A stretch of DNA of 19,971 bases from Dehalococcoidia bacterium UBA2979. GTDB lineage: Bacteria; Chloroflexota; Dehalococcoidia; UBA2979. The stretch is from the NCBI GenBank assembly GCA_002348225.1, contig DEAP01000002.1, positions 18,854-38,824 on the forward strand, read 5' to 3'. Under the pieces are notes generated by a model that ran no database searches, was not told the DNA's origin, and worked only from the letters and a program-made list of their open reading frames with translations. The position numbers and the translations under genes were made by a program. This document shows positions 15,676 to 19,971 of this stretch, one piece after another (position 1 is the stretch's first letter; each line of letters opens with the position of its first letter).

Positions 15676-16842
15676 TTAAGTATCAAGTTCCGATGCAGCA
15701 ATTTGTTCGAGGGCTCGTGCCTCAATTGGAGGATTATACAAACCGCTTCGCACGTCACGGAAATACCTCTCAAGAGGCCGGTTTCTGTCTAGTGCAACCG
15801 CCCCTACGATTTGGATAGCTAGATCGGTAATCTCCATCGCAGAATTGATTGAGTGTAATTTTGTCATTGCTACTTCGTTCACTAACTCTCGACGTTTAGT
15901 CGGATTTTGTTCCCAGTTTTCAGCACTTGTGAGCAGTAAATTTCTGGCTAAATGGCCAGTAGAGACCATTCGCGCCACTTTTTCCCGAACACTAGGAAAT
16001 TTCGAAATAGGTGCTGGTGCGCCCGTAGGCTGCCTCGTTTTTGCAAAATCTATGGCATAATTCGAAGCCGCGCGTGCCACACCAAGATTGGCAGCGCTCA
16101 AAAGTAAGGGGAACCAAGCTGCCCCATCAATCGCATCAACGATTTTATCTTTTGGATTAGTGCGGGAAATGAAGTCTTTATCAGATACACTGACATCTGT
16201 GAAGACAATATCGTGGGAGCCGGTGGCTCTCATCGCCATTGAATCCCAAGTTTCTTCAACGCTCACACCCGAGGCATCCATTCGCTGAGCTACTCGCGCG
16301 ACGTCTCCAGTTCCATCTTCAATGGCCGCCAAGGTGACGGCGTAGGTAAGCCTGGGCGCTAGAGTCGACCACGTTTTTCGGCCGTTTAAAGTCCACTGTC
16401 CGGGGCCATTCGGGGTTAATGCAGTGATTGGTCTGCCACCGCCACGAGGCGATCCCATCTCTGGTTCTGAATTAATGTTATTCAGTAAAGCCCCGTCCGT
16501 GACTACTTCCCTGAAAATTGGTTCACGGAGTTCAGTAGGCCATTTTTTTATCAAAGATTCGACACCAACACTCACGTGGTGCATACCTACAGCCAGAGCA
16601 GTAGACCCATCGCCCACACCAATTTCATATTGAGCAAGAGTAATATCGGTTAAACCCAGACCTAGTCCGCCATATTCTATGGGTACCGCAGCTTTCAGAT
16701 AGCCCAGATCCTCCATGAAATCAAAATGTTCGAATGGAAAACTTGCGGCCACATCATGTGCGATTGCGGTCACACTTATATACTTTGCGATCTTTTTTGC
16801 TATGCCCTGTATCTCGGCTTGTTGTTCTGTTTTTGGCCACAT
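15676..16842 (-). CDS. Acyl-CoA dehydrogenase superfamily flavoprotein, atypical active site
   Basis: 388 residues. ACAD signs are DFMEDLGYLKAAVPIEYGGL (41-60), the NGRKTWSTLAPR segment (153-164), MAMRATGSHDIVFTDVSV (202-219), LGVARAASNYAIDFAKTRQP (253-272) and the C-terminal ERYFRDVRSGLYNPP (358-372). Instead of the EGTSxIxR end of classical ACADs it has RDVRSGLYNPP. The alternative Glu site near residue 245 is also unoccupied (AAWFPLLLSAANLG). This resembles YdbM-like and DszC/HsaA-like branches, where flavin monooxygenation or an unknown reaction replaces dehydrogenation. It is the last gene of the leftward set after the SDR (43-nt gap). No good Shine-Dalgarno is seen before ATG 16842. Superfamily assignment is firm; dehydrogenase versus oxygenase is open. 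Confidence 0.88.
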   Translation of the reverse strand: MWPKTEQQAEIQGIAKKIAKYISVTAIAHDVAASFPFEHFDFMEDLGYLKAAVPIEYGGLGLGLTDITLAQYEIGVGDGSTALAVGMHHVSVGVESLIKKWPTELREPIFREVVTDGALLNNINSEPEMGSPRGGGRPITALTPNGPGQWTLNGRKTWSTLAPRLTYAVTLAAIEDGTGDVARVAQRMDASGVSVEETWDSMAMRATGSHDIVFTDVSVSDKDFISRTNPKDKIVDAIDGAAWFPLLLSAANLGVARAASNYAIDFAKTRQPTGAPAPISKFPSVREKVARMVSTGHLARNLLLTSAENWEQNPTKRRELVNEVAMTKLHSINSAMEITDLAIQIVGAVALDRNRPLERYFRDVRSGLYNPPIEARALEQIAASELDT

Positions 16843-16885
16843 ATATTTTCAGATTAGTTGGATAGCAAGCTTATGGAAATAGCAG

Positions 16886-17683
16886 CTAATAATAGATACC
16901 GCTTCCAACCCCACCGCCAGCAGCTATTGTTTCTCCAGTAACCGCGATAGAAAGAGGGGACGCTAAGAAAGTCGTTAGTGACGCTATATGCGAGGCATGA
17001 ATAATTTGTTTTACACTGTTCTGCTGAGACATCGACTGGAGTATGTTTTCCCGTGATATGTTTTCGTTACTAATCTGCGCTTGGATTCTTTCTTCAGTTG
17101 CTTCAGTAGTGGTTTGCCCTGGATGGATGCAATTCACATTTATGCCATGTGGTCCTAGCTCGTCAGCAAGATTCTTCGTTAATGCCGACACAGCGACGTT
17201 CCTGATGCTACCGACAGTACTTCCACTATTTCTCGCCTGCATCCCAGAAATATTGATGATTCGTCCCCATCCACCAGCTTTCATCAGAGGAGCCACAGAC
17301 TGAGCGCACCGAATGTATCCCATAACCTTTGTGTCGACCTGAGGAAGTAGATGTTCTTCCCAATCGATCTCAAGTAAAGGTGGGCGTGGCCCGCCCGGCT
17401 GAGCGGCGTTATTCACGAGGATGTCTACTGTTTCTAGTTGAGCTGTTGTATTTCTGACTAGGTCTTTGACTGCTTGTGGATCTGTCGTGTCGCACTGAAA
17501 TCCAAGAATATCTCCGGAGCCTACTTCGCCTATCTCTTTTACGGCTTCGTCAATTCTAAATTGATCACGGGCCGCAATGACGACGTGACAATTTTCGCCG
17601 GCAAGTGCCAGGGCGATTGCTTTGCCAATTCCTCGACTGCCGCCGGTTACTAATGCAACTTTGCCTTCAAGTTGGAGATCCAT
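16886..17683 (-). CDS. SDR-family protein lacking the catalytic Tyr-Lys pair
   Basis: 265 residues of classical SDR length and layout: TGGSRGIG (13-20) cofactor loop, CDTTDPQAVKDLV, NNAAQ (91-95), the catalytic-Ser strand IINISGMQA (142-150, Ser146), NLADELGPHGINVNCIHPGQTTT (171-193) and C-terminal GETIAAGGGVGSG. The YxxxK motif is missing: the helix reads GSIRNVAVSALTKNLADEL, so the Tyr position is Gly158 and the Lys position Asn162. I checked this codon by codon. The Rossmann part is complete, so NAD(P) binding is likely, but normal SDR hydride transfer is not expected. It lies between the LLM gene (25 nt upstream) and the ACAD-like gene (43 nt downstream). GGAAGAG precedes ATG 17683. I recall similar GxxRN-type SDR relatives in environmental bacteria, with no known function. 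Confidence 0.9.
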   Translation of the reverse strand: MDLQLEGKVALVTGGSRGIGKAIALALAGENCHVVIAARDQFRIDEAVKEIGEVGSGDILGFQCDTTDPQAVKDLVRNTTAQLETVDILVNNAAQPGGPRPPLLEIDWEEHLLPQVDTKVMGYIRCAQSVAPLMKAGGWGRIINISGMQARNSGSTVGSIRNVAVSALTKNLADELGPHGINVNCIHPGQTTTEATEERIQAQISNENISRENILQSMSQQNSVKQIIHASHIASLTTFLASPLSIAVTGETIAAGGGVGSGIYY

Positions 17684-17708
17684 CGTTACTCTTCCGGAGA
17701 CTATTTAA

Positions 17709-18707
17709 TTACCCAACAAGATCCTTGAATAACTCAAAGCGTTTGCTTCTGTCTGGCTCATTGACACTTACACCATGTAGATCGAATCCGGCATCAGTCG
17801 CTTCTTCTATGAAGTCAACGCATTCACCAACCGATCCTGCGACACCCAGGCTATTGACCAAATCCTCAGGTAGAGCCGCAGCACCAGCTGCCGATCCGCC
17901 ATCTTCCCAGGCACGCCGAACGGCATTCGCTTCGTCCGCATAACCCATTCTCGAGAAATGCTCATAATAGAAGTCACCCATTCGAGCAATATAAAACGCT
18001 GCATTAGCTGCGGTTCCCATCCGTACGCGCTCAGGGTTATCAGTGACTGTAATTCCACTAGGATTTCTTACATCAATAGCTGTTCTGTCCCGACCAGCTT
18101 CTTTAACGTAACCGTAAAATGCTGAAAGTTGTGGTTCCCACTGTTCCTTAGGGAAGAAAATAGGTATCCACCCGTCAGCAATTTCAGCAGTTTGTCTAAC
18201 TGACTTGGGAGTTACTGAGGCTATATGAATAGGAATATGATTTCGAAGCGGATTGAACCTAAGGGTGAATCCGCGCTTTAGTTGGTAAATATCACCGTCG
18301 TAATTTAGTGGTTCTCCCGACATAATGATATTAATGATTTCTGTGTATTCTTTGATACGTGTCAATGGCTTCTCAAATTTTATACCGTGGAAATGCTCAA
18401 TTACCTGTGGTCCGGATGAGCCGAGCCCAATCACCATACGCCCATTTGAAAGTTCATCGAGCGTTGCAAAGTGTTGAGCGATGGCACCCGGCGAACGGGA
18501 GAAGTTGTTAATTATTCCGGTGCCGAGTTTGATGTTTGTCGTCTCACGAGCAATTACAGCGAGCAGTGTAAGAGCATCTCGTCCCCAGGCCTCGGCGATA
18601 TTGAGTTGTTCAATACCCGCCTCGTCAGCTACTTTTGCATCTTCTATGACTTGATCAAGATCAAATTCACCCTGCCAGTTCAGTCCAATACTAAGCCTGC
18701 GTGCCAC
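17709..18707 (-). CDS. LLM-class (luciferase-like) flavin-dependent oxidoreductase
   Basis: 332 residues forming a bacterial luciferase-like TIM barrel. Markers are IEDAKVADEAGIEQLNIAEAW (21-41), LLAVIARETTNIKLGTGI (48-65), the cis-peptide region SRSPGAIAQHFATLDELSNGR (70-90), MVIGLGSSGPQV (91-102), PIHIASVTPKSVRQTAEIADGW and C-terminal GSVGECVDFIEEATDAGFD. The layout resembles the F420-dependent branch (Mer/FGD-like), but cofactor choice between F420 and FMN cannot be settled here. SAR202 genomes are known for many LLM paralogues thought to attack recalcitrant organics. The start is GTG 18707, with GGGGGGT four nt before it. The gene is followed by the SDR after 25 nt and preceded by the helicase after 74 nt. 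Confidence 0.93.
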   Translation of the reverse strand: MARRLSIGLNWQGEFDLDQVIEDAKVADEAGIEQLNIAEAWGRDALTLLAVIARETTNIKLGTGIINNFSRSPGAIAQHFATLDELSNGRMVIGLGSSGPQVIEHFHGIKFEKPLTRIKEYTEIINIIMSGEPLNYDGDIYQLKRGFTLRFNPLRNHIPIHIASVTPKSVRQTAEIADGWIPIFFPKEQWEPQLSAFYGYVKEAGRDRTAIDVRNPSGITVTDNPERVRMGTAANAAFYIARMGDFYYEHFSRMGYADEANAVRRAWEDGGSAAGAAALPEDLVNSLGVAGSVGECVDFIEEATDAGFDLHGVSVNEPDRSKRFELFKDLVG

Positions 18708-18760
18708 TTTTACCCCCCATAGATTTTATTGAATTATCGCTCGTAACAGTATAGGCCGAT

Positions 18761-18773
18761 TATCACTGTGATA
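18761..18773. promoter_or_regulatory. 13-bp perfect palindrome upstream of the LLM gene
   Basis: TATCAC-T-GTGATA lies in the 74-bp gap between the helicase stop and the LLM start. With a single central base it is a poor hairpin and lacks a U-run, so a protein-binding site for the LLM-SDR-ACAD unit is more likely than a terminator. Only the symmetry itself is seen. Confidence 0.3.
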
Positions 18774-18781
18774 CGTACAAA

Positions 18782-19971
18782 TTATTTTGACGAGTACAGT
18801 GCGAGTGTTTCCTTTTCCAAGGTGTTACCTAATTCCTCTTGGAACTGACTAAATTCTTCTAAATCCCACTCTGCCACAAATACTATTGACTTTCCTGTCT
18901 TTCCAGCTCTTCCAGTGCGGCCAGTGCGATGTATATACTCCTCGGTATTTTGAGGGAAATCATAATGAACCACATGTGTAATTTCTGGGATGTCGATTCC
19001 ACGTGCAGCCACATTAGTGGCGATGAGCAACTCTAGTGCTCCCTCTCGGAATTGCTTAACCACACGATCTCGAACTCGTTGATCCATGTCTCCGTGAAGT
19101 GCCCCAACTTTAACTCCCAAGCCAGACAAATTTTTGGCCAATTTTTCGACCATGCGACGTGTTCTGCAGAAGACTAAACTACGACCTTTGAGCTCTTTTT
19201 CTATTAACTCTTTCAGCGCGAGAACTTTATCCCTCTCAGCGACTTCTACGTATGTTTGTTCAACCGAGACTGCTGCAGAACCTTCTGAGTCGACCGAGAA
19301 TGTTTCAGGATCATCCATGAATTGCCATATGAGTCTCTTTATCGTAGTTGGCATCGTTGCGGAGAAGAGTGCCGTCTGTCGTGATCTAGGCGTTCTTGAA
19401 AGAATCCGTCGGATAGCAGGAAGAAACCCGATATCAAGCATTTCGTCTGCCTCATCAAGCACTACGAATTTGACTTTTCGTAGATTTAAAGTTCCTCGCT
19501 GTAGATGGTCTTGTACCCTCCCAGGTGTTCCCACGAGTACTTGTGGAGACCGTCCAAGGTTCTGAATATCTTTCTTTATTGCTCGACCGCCCAGTAGTCC
19601 AACAGTCAAGAGTCCGTGCGGCTCAGCCAGTGTGGTCATTACATCAAGTACCTGCTGGGCAAGTTCACGGGTAGGTACGAGGACAATTCCCTGCACCTCA
19701 CCAAGCTCTGCGTCTATTCTTTCAGCCATAGGTGCTCCGAAAGCGATAGTTTTACCACTTCCGGTTTCGGCAAGACCGACTATGTCTTTACCCTCAAGTA
19801 AGCCGGGTATAGTTTTTTCTTGTATGGGTGTTGGATGGATAAATCCAAGGTTGTCCATTACATCAAGACTTGTGTCACTCAATCCTAGGCTGGCAAATAG
19901 TGCTACCTTCCCATCCTCAGCTACTGTGTTGGATTCGATGCTTTCATCCTCAGCTACTGTGTTGGATTCGA
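18782..19971 (-). CDS. DEAD-box ATP-dependent RNA helicase, 5' end outside the window
   Basis: 395 residues are visible, and the frame is open to the window edge. Counting from the first visible residue: Q motif GFIHPTPIQ (42-50), motif I AETGSGKT (67-74), PTRELA, TPGR, motif II DEAD (172-175), SAT (203-205), ARGID (322-326) and motif VI HRTGRTGR (347-354). Both RecA-like domains are therefore complete. A TTG at 19882 could serve as a start, but the residues just upstream (FASLGLS) are the normal upstream part of the Q motif with its conserved Phe, so the real start lies beyond the window. Before that comes an acidic 11-residue repeat. The C-terminus is short, with no basic RNA-binding tail such as DbpA or CsdA carry. 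It unwinds RNA in ribosome assembly or mRNA turnover; the exact paralogue is not determinable. Confidence 0.95.
   Translation of the reverse strand, partial: ESNTVAEDESIESNTVAEDGKVALFASLGLSDTSLDVMDNLGFIHPTPIQEKTIPGLLEGKDIVGLAETGSGKTIAFGAPMAERIDAELGEVQGIVLVPTRELAQQVLDVMTTLAEPHGLLTVGLLGGRAIKKDIQNLGRSPQVLVGTPGRVQDHLQRGTLNLRKVKFVVLDEADEMLDIGFLPAIRRILSRTPRSRQTALFSATMPTTIKRLIWQFMDDPETFSVDSEGSAAVSVEQTYVEVAERDKVLALKELIEKELKGRSLVFCRTRRMVEKLAKNLSGLGVKVGALHGDMDQRVRDRVVKQFREGALELLIATNVAARGIDIPEITHVVHYDFPQNTEEYIHRTGRTGRAGKTGKSIVFVAEWDLEEFSQFQEELGNTLEKETLALYSSK
19912..19971 (-). repeat. 33-bp in-frame tandem repeat in the helicase N-terminal region
   Basis: Bases 19912-19938 recur exactly at 19945-19971 (27 nt identical, period 33), and the second copy reaches the window edge, so the copy number is unknown. 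On the minus strand the unit encodes the acidic 11-mer ESNTVAEDESI. The copy nearest the helicase core diverges after VAED into GKV. Confidence 0.9.

Noticed and set aside
19134..19565. 143-residue plus-strand open frame
   Set aside because: Antisense to the DEAD-box helicase core motifs; Ser/Arg-rich shadow translation with no family features.
1..19971. tRNA, rRNA, CRISPR array, insertion sequence or prophage
   Set aside because: Gene-free gaps are at most about 111 bp and none folds into a visible cloverleaf; no spaced repeats and no transposase or integrase motifs in any frame I read.

Overview
This window looks like a piece of a mid-GC (mid-40s % by eye) bacterial genome, most likely an uncultivated marine Chloroflexota of the SAR202 / Dehalococcoidia-related type. 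That is an inference from gene content: CaiB/BaiF CoA-transferases, acyl-CoA dehydrogenases, atypical SDRs, luciferase-like (LLM) flavin oxidoreductases, Gfo/Idh/MocA enzymes and thiolase/DUF35 pairs packed together, with a MNT/HEPN pair of the style common in Chloroflexota. No rRNA or tRNA marker confirms it. Coding density is very high. The longest gene-free gaps are about 111 bp (4428-4538) and 104 bp (11139-11242), and I see no tRNA, rRNA, CRISPR array or transposase.

Left block (minus strand, 4427 to 1): a maleylpyruvate-isomerase-like TIGR03084 protein, a Gfo/Idh/MocA oxidoreductase and a tandem (two-domain) CaiB/BaiF CoA-transferase. All three read leftward as a probable operon, and the last runs off the window. 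Divergent from it (4539-6193) are a thiolase-fold protein without the nucleophilic cysteine and its DUF35 Zn-ribbon/OB-fold partner, coupled by an ATGA overlap. This arrangement recalls the Ltp2-ChsH2(DUF35) retro-aldolase. A serine carboxylesterase (minus) faces them.

Centre: a two-gene copper module (7004-9894) holds a small HMA protein with an extra Cys/His-rich domain followed by a CopA-type P1B-1 ATPase. Next come an IVD/LCAD-type acyl-CoA dehydrogenase (9957-11138) and then a five-gene plus-strand cluster (11243-15674): DUF1800, DUF1501, NHL beta-propeller, a degenerate MNT nucleotidyltransferase and a HEPN protein. The spacers are 9-38 nt and no export signals are evident. This cluster is the best candidate for an undescribed system.

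Right block (minus strand, 19971 to 15676): a DEAD-box RNA helicase truncated at the window edge inside an 11-residue tandem repeat, an LLM-class flavin oxidoreductase, an SDR that has lost its catalytic Tyr and Lys, and an acyl-CoA dehydrogenase superfamily member that lacks both known catalytic Glu positions.

Overall the window reads as catabolism of organic acids or CoA thioesters (CoA activation, dehydrogenation, flavin chemistry, retro-aldol or thiolytic cleavage), with a copper-export module and a cytoplasmic cluster of unknown role. A theme is repeated loss or relocation of textbook catalytic residues in members of large enzyme families.
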